DNA of 28,057 bases from Chara braunii (GCA_003427395.1 BFEA01000551.1:846995-875051), one strand, 5' to 3'; shown: positions 11,375-21,293, counted from the first letter of the stretch. Made by a program: numbers and translations. The notes: generated by a model not told the origin, from the letters alone.

Positions 11375-11531
11375 TCTTCCAAGGTGCACAATCAGGTCGA
11401 CATGTGGCTGTGTACTTCAAAGACAGTTTTTGGATGGCTGACAGATAAATGGATTGTTGAGCAACAGTGTTTCTGGATTAGTGACAGATCGCTTGCTGAG
11501 AATGTGAACAATGTTATATTGGGTTCCGGGG

Positions 11532-11829
11532 TGCCAGGTAGAATGTATTCTTGGGAGGGGCAATAGCAGATTGGGCTTGTCGTACTGTGATGCATTGAGG
11601 GAGAAGCCCTAGCGGGTGGCAGGGTAAAATCAAGGTGTAGGGAAAGGGACAGGCGGGTATGGGGGGCATTGCTCCAAGGATATCATTGGGGATGGGAGGT
11701 TATGCCAGGTAGAGTTTAGTCTTGGAAGGAGCAAGAGAAGATTGGGTTTGTCCTTTCTGATGCATTGAGGGAGACCATTGAATTTGGGGGTTGGTAGCAC
11801 TTGTAGCGGTTGGCAGGGTAAGATCAAGG
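11532..11829 (+). repeat. Direct duplication, about 170-bp period
   Basis: Two diverged copies (11532-11636 and 11702-11829) share TGCCAGGTAGA, TGATGCATTGAGGGAGA, GGTGGCAGGGTAA and ATCAAGG in order. No coding content is supported. Confidence 0.6.
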
Positions 11830-12224
11830 GGGGGGTGCCTACTGTTGAAGAGACTAGTCCACTGATTGACAATTTGAAACGACTCGCAGAACTGCCAGAA
11901 CAAGTGTTCATTTATCAGCAACGCACACGAAGCACATGTATAGTGTCAAATGACTCCACATAGGTTACATATAGGTGCATATCATATCTGACTCGTCAAA
12001 GGGTGAGTATACAGAGGAGATGTACAGCTACAAAAACAAATTGTGTACTATACACATAGGTCATGATGGCTGCGCAGGGTGGGTGTCCCAGATTCGACCT
12101 TGGCAGGGCAGGGGACCCATTAGACACAGCTGGTGGTAGCTCGAGTGAAGGTGCTCTAGGTACTGTGCTGGGGAGCATCATGGGTTAGCTCATGGGGCAG
12201 GTATGCTAATGATCATCCCTGGTG
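11830..12224. other. Intergenic DNA, no gene recognised
   Basis: Short open frames only. A B-box-like AGATTCGACC occurs near 12090 without a convincing A box, so I do not call an RNA. Confidence 0.45.
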
Positions 12225-12316
12225 TTCGATGTGCCTGTGCAACAAGGCTCCTCTGGTGTGGCTTCAACAAGGGGTGGGACAGTTGTCTGCCTAGCCCTGA
12301 TGCCTGCACTTCTGTT
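12225..12316 (+). repeat. Dispersed repeat G, copy 1
   Basis: About 90 bp matches 16430-16520: TTCGATGTGCCTGTGCA, AAGGCTCCTCT, CTTCAACAAGGGG, GTTGTCT and TGCCTGCACTTCTGT in the same order. Non-coding as far as I can see. Confidence 0.7.
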
Positions 12317-12655
12317 CGCGGCCCGTAGAGTTGTGCTTATACCTAACTCATTTTCTTCATTGTTCATTATACCGGTCGTTCGTATGGGCCCAATGGTCGC
12401 TGGAAGGGTCGGCAGGCAGTCTTGGGGGACTGGGTAGTTGTTGTGTGGGAGGGACTGGTAGCTGCCCATGGTCCTGAAAATTTATGAAACGGCGTGCGGG
12501 CCCCAGGTCCTCGAAATTCAAATCTGAAACGGCACGTGCCCCTTCCTACAGCCCTTCCGCAGCCCGCCCTCTTCGGCCTAGTCGGCCTTCTCACTGTGCT
12601 GCATCATTGTGTCCAAATTTGGACGTATTTCCGTGCCAGATTCAGAAACGGACTT

Positions 12656-12656
<1 letters not shown>

Positions 12657-12723
<67 letters not shown>
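12657..12723. repeat. (CT)n microsatellite running into an assembly gap
   Basis: Pure CT up to the first N. The gap was probably caused by this tract. Confidence 0.97.
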
Positions 12724-12993
12724 NNNNNNNNNNNNNNNNNNNNNNNNNNNNNNNNNNNNNNNNNNNNNNNNNNNNNNNNNNNNNNNNNNNNNNNNNNNNN
12801 NNNNNNNNNNNNNNNNNNNNNNNNNNNNNNNNNNNNNNNNNNNNNNNNNNNNNNNNNNNNNNNNNNNNNNNNNNNNNNNNNNNNNNNNNNNNNNNNNNNN
12901 NNNNNNNNNNNNNNNNNNNNNNNNNNNNNNNNNNNNNNNNNNNNNNNNNNNNNNNNNNNNNNNNNNNNNNNNNNNNNNNNNNNNNNNNNNNNN
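12724..12993. other. Assembly gap (270 Ns)
   Basis: Unresolved bases between a CT tract and the truncated start of family E copy 1. Protein predictions spanning it are meaningless. Confidence 0.99.
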
Positions 12994-13352
12994 GAGCACA
13001 AGGGCAGGCGCTAACCTCCAAAAAAAACGTACCAATTATATTGGAATACAAAAGTTTTTCTTTTCGAAATCTGAATAGAAAGGGTACACGTTGTATTCGA
13101 ATACAAAGTGTAAAATTTCTATTCGGGGTACTCTGCTATTCGAGAAAAGTGCACCCACACCGTTTCAATTTCGAAAAAGGCTTAAGGACCACGGCCTCCT
13201 CGGCCTCCTACGGGCAGCTAGTGGTCCTACGCCGTCCTGACCCTTGCAAGGCCCCAAAATCTCAAAATGGCCACCCTCCCGACGACCACGACGTTGAAAT
13301 TTGATTGACGTTGAAATGTCTCAGGGGAGGAAAACGCAACCCTGACGGGCTG
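12994..13352 (+). repeat. Dispersed element family E, copy 1
   Basis: This is the reference copy, matching copy 2 in reverse complement over its whole length. It contains GTATTCGAATAC and other TATTCG motifs, TTTCGAAAAAGGCTTAAGGACC in part, and the terminal AACGCAACCCTGACGGGCTG. Its left end is lost in the gap. It has no coding capacity. Confidence 0.75.
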
Positions 13353-13498
13353 CGACACACCCTATTGACTTAAGGTGAGGGCACGGTGCGCAGCCCCTAG
13401 TTTGTTTGTTGATGTGGCTGGGGAAGGGTAAGGTAGGGGTTGGTACACTGGAGAGATTGTTCATGTGGTTAGGGAAGGGTAAGGTAGCGGTTGGTAGT
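13353..13498 (+). repeat. Dispersed repeat F, copy 1, with internal duplication
   Basis: CACCCTATTGACTTA, GTGAGGGCACGG, GCGCAGCCC and GGGAAGGGTAAGGTAG recur in order at 27768-27848. Within this copy the last part is duplicated (13402-13444 and 13458-13498). Confidence 0.65.
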
Positions 13499-13622
13499 AC
13501 TCGGTACAGCCGCTAGCGCTAATGCCGGCGGATAGGTAGGGTCCCGATGCCCCAGCTATATTGTCTACTACGTGGGCGCAGGGAACACAACCGTAAGGTA
13601 GCCAAAGCAATGGGTCTAAGCA

Positions 13623-13660
13623 CTGTCTCTTATACACATCTAGATGTGTATAAGAGACAG
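13623..13660. other. Sequencing-library artefact: head-to-head Tn5 mosaic ends
   Basis: A perfect 38-bp palindrome made of the 19-bp Tn5 mosaic end CTGTCTCTTATACACATCT and its exact reverse complement. This is the circularisation junction of Nextera mate-pair libraries, not genomic sequence. On the minus strand it translates to SYTHLDVYKRQ, a peptide familiar from contaminated protein predictions. The flanks may not be neighbours in the genome. Confidence 0.97.
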
Positions 13661-14200
13661 CCCCCACACATACACACACACACACTACAAATTGCCACCG
13701 TCGCGCTACTGACATGACGACACACACACACGACACACATACAATCTCGCTCCCTCGCACTCTGTGTGTCTGTCTGCCTGTGTGCGTGTGCATCTGGCCA
13801 GGTGTGTGCTTGCGTCCGTGTGCATGCATGCGCGTACTATCGTTTTCTCTATACACAACTCCAGAAACCCAGGCATGACTGTGCAAGACTGTTTCGTCCG
13901 ACTTTCAGTGCTACTTTTGTGTGTGTGTGTGTGTGCAGGCGTGAATTCACGCACTTTTCTGGCTTTTGTTTGTTGTAACGGATCAATTCATCCATCAATC
14001 AATCAACATACATCGTGCACACTCTTTTGGTTCTGTTATTTTATTTATCTATTGATCACCCCCTGGACGCTGAACCTGCCTCCTCACTCCCCCTCACACC
14101 TGGCATTCCCACCTAAGGTGTGGTTAAGAGGACAGGCCCTCGTATCTAAGGTGCTACTCAGAACCAGGTAAATTTTGTGGAATAAAGGGAGTACTAGCAA
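13661..14200. other. Intergenic DNA with CA/TG-rich stretches
   Basis: No gene recognised. A stretch near 13992 (TCAATCAATCA..CTTTTTGGTT..TTTTATTT) has a similar copy near 14537, about 545 bp away. I found no LTR hallmarks around this pair. Confidence 0.45.
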
Positions 14201-14204
14201 ATTT

Positions 14205-14439
14205 TGAGTAGCCTAGCAGTTAGGGTGTAACAGCAGGAATCTGGCGCCGGTTTCAAGGTGAAGAGATTGTTCCTCCCTCTTCCCAATATCCTGCTCAGTC
14301 CATCCCCTGGATCCCAGGGTAATCAATACTGGCAGGAACTCCTCATAATGGTTTCTTTTGACATGTACAAATTTCAGCCTGTATAAGGAACGCTGGACCC
14401 GTTTTCCAGCAGGTGATGCTCCTCACCAATAGATGGAGC
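14205..14439 (+). mobile_element. Probable tRNA-derived SINE ending in a two-hairpin unit
   Basis: TAGCCTAGCAG (14209-14219) fits the pol III A box exactly, and GGTTTCAAGG (14249-14258) is an approximate B box at normal spacing. About 135 bp later the sequence ends in two-hairpin unit copy 1 (14392-14439). A weaker relative may precede copy 6 at 23090-23224. The class is inferred from the promoter boxes only. Confidence 0.45.
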
Positions 14440-14783
14440 TGCTCCCCAGGTGTTAGTGGTGCCTGCTTTTATCAGCATCACTAACACTGGCGGGGGTTTT
14501 AAAGGGGGGAAAAAATAAAATAAAAAAATAATCAATCAGTCAATCAATCACCATACACACTTTTTTGGTTCCTGTTTTTATTTTAAGGATAGATTCATCG
14601 ATTAATCAATCAACCTTCGGTGAAAGTCCAATACAGCGAACAGGACAACACACACGCACACACAGGGGAAGGGTGGGCGGGGGGCGGCCAGCCTTCGGCT
14701 CAATATGCCCCCCCCCCCACAAAGACTATATCTTTTTTTTATGTAAAATTGTTGGGGTGTACAGAGAACCCCCAGCGGAGTGC

Positions 14784-14985
14784 AACCAGCCTAGCTCAGT
14801 TGGTTAGGCACGCAAGTGGGATTCAGGGGGTCGTGAGTTCAATCCCTGATGACCACCTCAGGCTTGTTTGGCACCGACCAACTGGGATGGTTGGCTTGCT
14901 CCTGTGGGTACGCCTTTTCAAAGCGGCCTCACTGCCAGCCCAGGCCTGAAGCCAAGTGTTTGTACCATGTATACAAGTAAGAGCA
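14784..14985 (+). mobile_element. tRNA-derived SINE
   Basis: The head matches a tRNA: A box TAGCTCAGTTGG (14792-14803), B box GAGTTCAATCC (14835-14845) and the intervening GGGGTCGTG, resembling plant tRNA-Lys or Ile. The body continues with CCTTTTCAAAGCGGCC and CCAGCCCAGGCC, also found in the fragment at 755-822. No T-run terminator directly follows the tRNA part, so it is a SINE and not a tRNA gene. Confidence 0.75.
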
Positions 14986-15461
14986 CTACTGTTGCATACT
15001 AATGAAAGTGAACACGAGTATGATGCAGAACCTAGAACCGACCATTACAAAGAGCAATATAATGCAGCGGAAGACTTGACAACATGGACCTGTCTCACAT
15101 CTGACTCGGACTATACACAGGCTCACACACATACATTCATCGGGTGAGAAGGCCCGGCGTTCAAACACAGAAGATGCGCCAGGGCCTGTACACAACACAC
15201 ACGGATGAATGTAGGGGGAATAGACGAAGGGAGGAGGAGGAGATGGCGCCAACACAAAGCCACCGAAATAGTAATCCGAAATGTCGGAGATACAGAATTC
15301 TCAGAATGTCGAAGTTACAGAATCTCGAAATGCCCTTGGTACAGATCTCCAAACAGTCCTCTCAACCTCCTATTCTGAAATAGTCTCAGTCTTGATGTCA
15401 CCGATACCTCACCATCGATCTCTGTCCCATAGTAACCGAGAACGTAGAAGGTTAGAAGAAG
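14986..15461. other. Intergenic DNA, no gene recognised
   Basis: Short open frames on both strands without recognisable motifs. Composition shifts to GA-rich toward the right end. Confidence 0.45.
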
Positions 15462-15642
15462 ATGATGATGAAGGAGAAGAAGACGAAGAAGACTGAGAGG
15501 GGCAGAGGAGAGGAGGAGATGGAGATATGGGGCGGAGGAAGATCCTCCTGCCCGGAGCCAGTGCTCGGAACCTGCAGGTGCAAGGTGCCGCCTTGGAGCT
15601 GCTGCGGACCTGCCTTCGACGCTGAAGCTATGGCGCTCGCAG
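15462..15642 (+). CDS. Possible first exon of an unknown gene (weak)
   Basis: A GA-rich leader-like stretch is followed by ATG GCG CTC GCA G at 15630-15642 and a consensus donor GTAAGT. A second consensus donor, CAG|GTAAGT, lies 11 bp downstream. The frame is also open back to an ATG at 15462. No downstream exon is recognisable and the GC-rich DNA beyond has no family I know. It could equally be chance. Confidence 0.2.
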
Positions 15643-15712
15643 GTAAGTGCCAGGTAAGTCGCTACTCCCTCTTCCTCGCCTCTAGAGCTAGCACTAAACT
15701 TAGCGCTGCTGT

Positions 15713-15751
15713 TCTGGAGCTGCGCTAACCAAACTAGCGCAGCGTTGCTCC
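15713..15751. other. Hairpin-forming inverted repeat
   Basis: TGCGCTA and TAGCGCA form a perfect 7-bp stem with a 7-base loop, with GGAGC and GCTCC as possible outer pairing. It lies in a GC-rich stretch with no gene call. Confidence 0.4.
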
Positions 15752-16140
15752 TCAATGCCGCGGCCTCCAGTCTGTGTCCCGAAGAGATCGCTTGCCAGTA
15801 CTAAGTACCGGCCGTGGCCTGTTCGGCCTGGCTGCTGGTGAAGCTGCGCCTGGATCTGGACCGTCGATTGCCTCGGACGGTTCAGACCGGACCCGCGGGA
15901 AAGTGGCAGCCTCAATTTTCGGCCGCCAGGCTCAAACGGAAACGTTTGAGTCGGTTTCCCGCTTTAGGGCCTGCTGCTGCAGACCCGGGTCTGAACCGGT
16001 TTTGCTGGGGCCTACCGTCGGCCTTTCCGAAGGTCCGGCCTTTAACCCAGGCCAGACTGGCCCAGAATGGCCACGGTCTGGGATAGCCCCCTAGACCTAG
16101 CCGTCGGGCCTAACAGGGCCCGTGTGGAATCCAGAGTTAA
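15752..16140. other. GC-rich region, no gene recognised
   Basis: It has many GGCC-containing motifs. At 15931-15950 there is a perfect 8-bp stem (CTCAAACG with CGTTTGAG) closed by a GAAA tetraloop. Open frames exist but resemble nothing I know. Confidence 0.4.
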
Positions 16141-16152
16141 CAACTACCTTCT

Positions 16153-16257
16153 CTTTTTTTTCAAAGACCATTTCTTGATTTATGTGTGTCATCCTTTCGC
16201 AGGGGCCATGCTAATCTTCTCTGTATCATCCCAGTTTTAATGGATTTTCCGAAGGAC
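16153..16257 (-). pseudogene. U6: U6 snRNA retropseudogene with A tail
   Basis: The minus strand is nearly full-length plant-type U6, the catalytic spliceosomal RNA. The 5' hairpin remnant, GATACAGAGAAGATTAGC (ACAGAGA box and flank intact), ATGGCCCCTGCG with the AGC triad region intact, GGATGACAC and AAGAAATGGTC are all readable. The 5' half has several substitutions. After GGTC the normal T-run terminator is replaced by TTTG and eight A residues. No plant USE or TATA element is seen upstream. The A tail marks it as a processed copy made by LINE machinery (inference), so it is probably not transcribed as U6. No target-site duplication was found. Confidence 0.88.
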
Positions 16258-16276
16258 ATAAGAACAGTGAACACTA

Positions 16277-16304
16277 CTTAGGTTCGTGTGAACTGGTGGT
16301 CTAA
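16277..16304 (-). repeat. Solitary element terminus, TTAAACCACCAGT type
   Basis: Reverse complement of the terminus at 695-722 over about 28 bp. It lies just upstream (in the minus sense) of the U6 pseudogene. No matching opposite end was located. Confidence 0.45.
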
Positions 16305-16392
16305 CCTCCCCCAACCACATGAACATACAAACTACACACCCGTGCGGGGCCGTGCCCTCACGGTCAGTCAATTGGGTAGATCCGTATGTGCC

Positions 16393-16580
16393 TCAAGATG
16401 GGGGAGTAAGGGGTGCACTAGGAAAAGTATTCGATGTGCCTGTGCAGCAAGGCTCCTCTAGCATGCCTTCAACAAGGGGCGGGAAGGTTGTCTCCCTAGG
16501 TGCCTGCACTTCTGTCTGGTAGGTCCATAGGAGGTCGTCAATTTGCGTCAAAATGGGGAAGTGAGCGGTGCACTAGGAAA
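16393..16580 (+). repeat. Dispersed repeat G, copy 2, flanked by a direct repeat
   Basis: 16430-16520 matches copy 1 at 12225-12316. It is flanked by two copies (16393-16425 and 16548-16580) of a stretch ending GGTGCACTAGGAAAA, 155 bp apart. They are diverged, so not an obvious target-site duplication. Confidence 0.6.
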
Positions 16581-16840
16581 AAGAGAAAGAGGATGGGATG
16601 GAGTCGTCAGTAGGACGCTGTGGAAAAATGAAAAACCAGTTTTCTGATGGACCTCGGTCACCATATGACTTAAGCCACCTGTGCTTGGCCCGTACATTGG
16701 CCGCGGCCCCTACTTGTATACACACTTCAACTTTCGGTGCCAGTAGGCCGTTGATAATCTCATCGATGGCCAACGTCGCATTTATGGACTCGGAAAGTGG
16801 CAGTGAGGGGCCGTGGCCTATGTATGGGGCCTTGCGCCAA

Positions 16841-16855
16841 GTACTGGTGGTTTAA
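16841..16855 (-). repeat. Solitary element terminus, TTAAACCACCAGTAC type
   Basis: GTACTGGTGGTTTAA matches the right ends at 8582-8597 and 21505-21520. No left end was found in the preceding few hundred bases. Confidence 0.4.
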
Positions 16856-17006
16856 TCACTTATGTTTCCAAGGGAGGGTGGAGCTGGGGCTAAATCCCAC
16901 TCAAGGGATTTAGTCCTCCTTTGGCCACAGTGCGGCCGTGAGGTGTTCAGATCCCATGACGGGAACTTGAGCGTACTCAAAACCAAGTCTAATCCCCAGT
17001 ACTGGG

Positions 17007-17312
17007 GCTACACCCCCGTTTCCAACAGGTGCAGCTCCCCACCAATAGATCGGAGCCAAAGCTGAAAATCCAGGAGGCTGGACCTGGTTTCCAGCAGGTC
17101 CAGCTCTGCACCAGTGGTCTGGAGCCATCAATGGCCGCAAGACACAAAAATAATAAAATGGGCGTACTCAAAATCAAACCCCCACTAGTGAGACTTAGGC
17201 CCCAGTTTCCAGCCGGTGCAGCTCCCGACCAATAGACTGGAGCCAAAGGGGAAAAACCAGGAGGCTGCACCCTGATTCCAGCAGGTGCTGCTCCCCACCA
17301 ATAGACTGGAGC
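17007..17312 (+). repeat. Cluster of four two-hairpin repeat units
   Basis: Units at 17007-17056, 17077-17125, 17199-17243 and 17264-17312 follow GCTGGACC..GGTTTCCAGC then AGGTGCAGCTCC..CAATAGACTGGAGC. The first half can pair GCTGGA with TCCAGC and the second GCTCC with GGAGC. The units come in two pairs joined by a conserved linker ending CCAGGAGGCTG. The minus-strand frame repeats APVYWWGAAPAG, which I take as a by-product. Confidence 0.75.
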
Positions 17313-17960
17313 CATAAAAAATAAGCGGCAGCGCCTACAAAAACAAAAAAAGAGAGTTTACCAGGCTAATACCAGCCGAGATAGTTGGCTAGCCCCTCCC
17401 TAGCCGGCTTGGCAGGAGCCTGTGTGTCCTTCACTCTTGCTCCTGCCACCCCTTGCTGGGGTTTCGGCGCCTAGGTACTACTGCCTGCATAAAGTAGAGT
17501 AGATAGACATAAGGCTTGTCTACTTGGCTACTCCCGTTAGGCTTAGGTTGTTCCTGGCATAGATGGGTAGGTAGTGGGAGGTATATTTAGTGAAGAAGAT
17601 AGCTTAGTTTTCTTTTTTTTTGGGGGGGGGGTGGGGAGAAAAAGAGACAACGGTTTTCTAGGCTTTTTCTGGAATTGTCTGACAAGACCGTAAGAAAAAC
17701 AGATACGACCTGACCTACTTCTAATCTATCAATGGAAACCAAAAAACGCCGACGGCGAGCCCTTCTCATGTCAGCCCATTTCAGACCATACTCACCGTTG
17801 GACATCTTTTACTGAGCTCTGGAAGCAATTGCGGTCAGAGACATGCAGGTCAGGCTCTTATTCCCATCAAATACATCCAGGAGAGTCCTGGTGTGAGTAT
17901 GCCCTCGCTGCAGCTTTAGGGTCCCACAATCCCAATGTTTCCTCTTCCGATCAATGTATA
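17313..17960. other. Flank left of LINE-B, no gene recognised
   Basis: It includes a T run then G run near 17612-17632. A 72-codon minus frame (17587-17805) resembles no LINE domain. LINE-B similarity begins near 17971-17985. Confidence 0.4.
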
Positions 17961-17970
17961 CAGCTTCCGG

Positions 17971-19200
17971 TCAACACGAAATAGAGAAATGGACCAGCTC
18001 AATGATAAGGGAAGAGCCCTTTCTAGAAGCCATTCTTCTAAAGTTCTCCTTTGTCATTTTATCTCCCACGTCTACCCACTTAATCTTTGCCCTTTCTGCC
18101 CAAACACATTCTTTTTCAATTTGTATGTTGTCCAATTTGTCAATCCATGAATTCTGGTGGGCCATCCAATAAGCAGCAAAAAGCGGGTCTCCCCCCAGGT
18201 TGTATTCTGCCCGTTCAATTTGGTATACGCATTCTGTCTCAGCCTTGCGCGTAAGATACGCTTTGGCCCTGGAAGCAAAGCTCAGATCTGCAACTGCCAT
18301 TCTATTTGTAGCTGCCAACCAGTCCAATTCGGACTCATAGAAATCACGCATATTCCTTAATTTGGTAGTTGATTTTCTTATGGATGTCACGAGTCTTGCA
18401 TCGCTCAAGAGGTCCATGTTAAAGCCTGTAAGAACCCTGCCCTCTGACTATATGCTTATCTGGCACAAAGGTGACCAGGACAGGCTGATGGTCAGATAGG
18501 GAGTCAAACGACATTTTCACTTCCATAGTCCATTCAGCCGGCTTGTTTCTTAACAGGAAAAAATCCAAGCGTAGTTTGGTGTATGAGCGATCCTGTCGTG
18601 GGTTATGTGAAACCCATGTATATCTCTTAGTCATGGGGTGCAACTGCCTGAATGTTTCTACCAAGTCCATATTTTCCACAAACTCCCCCAATGCCAACGA
18701 GTCCCTTTGGAACCCATCGGACGCCGAGGAGTCCAGCACTGGGTCAAGAACCGTGTTCCAGTCCCCACCCAACACCAGGTTTTGTGAATCCGGTAACACA
18801 TGGGGTAAGACTTCAAAAAATTGTACCTGTTCACCCCTGTCCACCGGGGCATAGATGGATGCACAAGACCATGCTGTGTCGTCTATATCCAATGTGACCC
18901 ACGGTCCCACGCCCATCTCCCTAAAGAATCTGAGAGGTTGTCAGTTATAAAAGCCTGTAGGTCTTTGTGAATTAAAATGGCGGTACCTCCTCTAGTACCA
19001 TCTGCAAGGGCCCAAAACTAAGGGCCCTGCCATCTCCACAAGTTGTCCACAATTTTCTCATCATTTAGTTTGGTCTCCTGGAGTAACATGACTTGATTTT
19101 TTTGCCGGTGAATCCATGACTTTAGTTCGAACCACTTTTGTCTATCCTTAGACTCCCCTAGGCCACATGCATTCCAGGAGGCCACCCTAAACTTGTTCAT
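17971..19200 (-). pseudogene. LINE-B: inverted ORF2 endonuclease segment, frameshifted
   Basis: This is the N-terminal APE-type endonuclease of an L1-like ORF2, which nicks target DNA to prime reverse transcription. It starts at MNKFRVASWNACGLG with the first catalytic Asn, followed by LLQETKL (Glu), GGDWNTVLDP, the RLDFFLL segment and SDHQPVL with the catalytic Asp-His. A TAG interrupts the frame at 19018-19020. A frameshift lies near 18920, and one extra T near 18420 stops the frame at YRL*, after which the linker resumes as MDLLSDARLVTSI and runs to KGSSLIIELVH. The order of motifs is complete, so the domain was intact before decay. It faces away from its own RT half, which begins about 85 bp to the right on the other strand. 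Confidence 0.9.
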
Positions 19201-19287
19201 TTACAATGGAGGCCTCCGAACTTTGGATCAGAGAAAAATCCGGGGGAGGGAACATCGAAATGGTCTCCCCCTCAGGTGTGGTGAATG
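19187..19287 (-). pseudogene. LINE-B: ORF1 C-terminal tail overlapping ORF2 start
   Basis: On the minus strand a frame reading GETISMFPPPDFSLIQ then SSEASIVNEQV ends at a TAG that overlaps the first codons of ORF2 by about 14 nt in another frame. I infer the end of ORF1, which in L1-type elements encodes an RNA-binding protein. Only the tail is present, cut at the inversion junction. Confidence 0.5.
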
Positions 19288-20936
19288 AGAAGCTTGCAGG
19301 TACTCTTCAACTGCCATCCCTTTGACTCCTTCAAGCCCAGGGTCAAGGACACAGGGAAGATTCTAGAATATGCTAGACTATACTTCAAAGACATTCTAAC
19401 TTCTTCTAGACAGAACTTCCCTGAACTTCTTCTAGACAGAACTTCCCTGACCCAGGTGATGAGAACCTCCTTAGTCTGATGTGGGACTGCTTTGATGTCA
19501 GACTTCCAACCCAGGGTCGACTGGACTTAGATAGGCCTATCACCTTGGAGGAACTCACCTACACTCTGAATGATATGAAGAAAGGAAAGAGCCCTGGTAG
19601 TGATGGTCTACCAATGGAATATTATGTTGCATTTTGGAAGGAATTGGGCCCATCCCTAGTAGTTATCTACGTTAGCTGCGGTTAGAATTCTTGATGGCCA
19701 CGAGTTGGGGGAGGAAATGAGACTGGGTACTATATCTCTCCTCTATAAAAAGGGTGACAGGCGGAACATCATGAATTGGAGGTCCATCTCCCTTTCAAAT
19801 ACCTCATATAAGTTACTTGCAAAAACGTTGGCTAATAGATTGAAAAAATATCTATTGGCCTCAATAGGGGAAGAGCAAGCATGGTTTGATCAAGGGAGAA
19901 ATATCCTGAACAATGTGATTCTGACAATTGAAGCACTTGAGAGATAATCAGCCAGAGGTAGTGGCACTACTTCTGGATTTAGAGAAGGCCTCACTAAACA
20001 AAGTGGGCTTTGGGGAAGTTTTCCCGCAGATGGGTACAAGCTTTGTACACCAAAAGTCTGGGTACAGTCATGGTCAACAGGGAGATCTCTGAGATCTTCC
20101 CTCTTACCCGTTCCCTGAGGCAGGGGTGCCCCTTGACACCCATGCTATTTGTCCTGCACATGGAAGTGCTGATGTGTATGATTAAGAAAAAATCAGATAT
20201 TTAAGGTCTTCAACTAGGGCAAGGCAGTCAGTGCAAGGCGTTTGCCATGGAAGATGACTTGTTTGCTATGTCAGTTAATACCCAACCCTCCTTAGCTTCC
20301 CTCAAGCGCTGTCTAGATATATATTTTAAATTATCAAAAGCCCTTGTTAATTGGTCTAAATCTGTGGCAATTTCGAGACAGAATTTCAGCTTGGTTGTGG
20401 ATTGGGGCCTGAAGTGCCTCCCTACAGATAATTGTGAGCGGGTTTTGGGTGTGCAGGTCGGTCTTCTCGACGCCAAGAAACACGCGAGTACTTAGGTTGA
20501 AAAAAAAATATCTCCAAGTTAAACGAGGTATCCTCAATCAGGTGTACTTCCATCCTTGGGAGAGCCCTTTTCTTAAACATCTCGGTTTACTCTATAGCAT
20601 GGTACCCCGGCGCCCTCAGGGGCCTTGAAAAACAGGCATACAAGAAAATCAGATCCCTGTCTATGGAAGGGCGCAAGTGAGCAAGAAACTGGTTACCTTG
20701 CTAAAGTGGCATGAAGGAAGGTGATAGGAGCAAAAGAGGAGGGTGGTCTAGGTATCCTAGAACCGGAGTCCCAAATAAATGCCCTCCTTACTAGATGGTA
20801 GTCAAACTGTTAACAGAACAGAGTAGTCATCCTTGGCTGATCCTGGCTACCACAATGCTGGCCAAGGAATGGAATCTGGCAAGGAGGGAGGATGTGGTAG
20901 TCGCCGTTATGACTCCGTCTTTGGCCAGGGTTCAAG
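19285..20936 (+). pseudogene. LINE-B: reverse transcriptase segment, decayed
   Basis: The RT domain of an L1-like ORF2 is split over several frames. Linker GKILEYARLYFKDILTSS comes first, then KGKSPGSDGLPMEYYVAFWK, TISLLYKKGDRRNIMNWRSI, SYKLLAKTLANRLKKYL, motif A LLLDLEKAS (in another frame near 19970), motif B RQGCPLTPMLFVL, and the catalytic box reading AMEDDLFAM where FADD or YADD is usual. Weaker downstream sequence (EEGGLGILEPESQINALL) is recognisable near 20740. At least four frame breaks make it non-functional. It joins on the left to the inverted endonuclease half and is cut on the right by the foldback element. Confidence 0.9.
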
Positions 20937-21147
20937 TTAAACCACAGTACCTACCGGTTCTCAAGGCCCATGGCTCAGGCTACCGGTAGCCCGGTCATTG
21001 CCGAGCCTTGGACAACCGGTAGTACACAACGGGGGAAAAAAAAAAAAAAAAAAAAAACATACAACATTCTGCGAAAAAAAAAACAAAAAAAACAAAACGA
21101 AACCAGACATGCCTAATGAGACCTCGATAAAGAGGAAGATTCATTCT

Positions 21148-21183
<36 letters not shown>

Positions 21184-21293
21184 GCAGTCAGCTACTGACG
21201 CTGAGTTTGGTGCAGAGAGAGAGAGAGAGGGCGGCAGTCAGCATCTGACGCTGAGTTTGGTGCACCAAACTCAGCGTCAGATGCTGACTGCCG

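Noticed and set aside
13623-13660. Perfect palindrome as a transposon end or regulatory hairpin
   Set aside because: It is exactly the Tn5 mosaic-end pair used in library construction.
13461-13886. 141-codon minus-strand frame
   Set aside because: It reads through the adapter junction (SYTHLDVYKRQ), so it is an assembly artefact.
13992-14590. LTR pair from the similar TCAATCAATCA stretches
   Set aside because: Too short, with no TG..CA ends, primer-binding site or polypurine tract.
14784-14860. Functional tRNA gene
   Set aside because: The T-arm and acceptor pairings are poor, no T-run terminator directly follows, and the body is shared with another repeat copy.
15315-15755. 146-codon minus-strand frame
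   Set aside because: Leu/Ser-rich because of GA-rich DNA on the other strand; no domain seen.
17007-17312. H/ACA snoRNA or hammerhead-type ribozyme in the two-hairpin units
   Set aside because: The hairpins are too short for H/ACA, with no H or ACA box, and no CTGATGA/GAAA hammerhead core is present.
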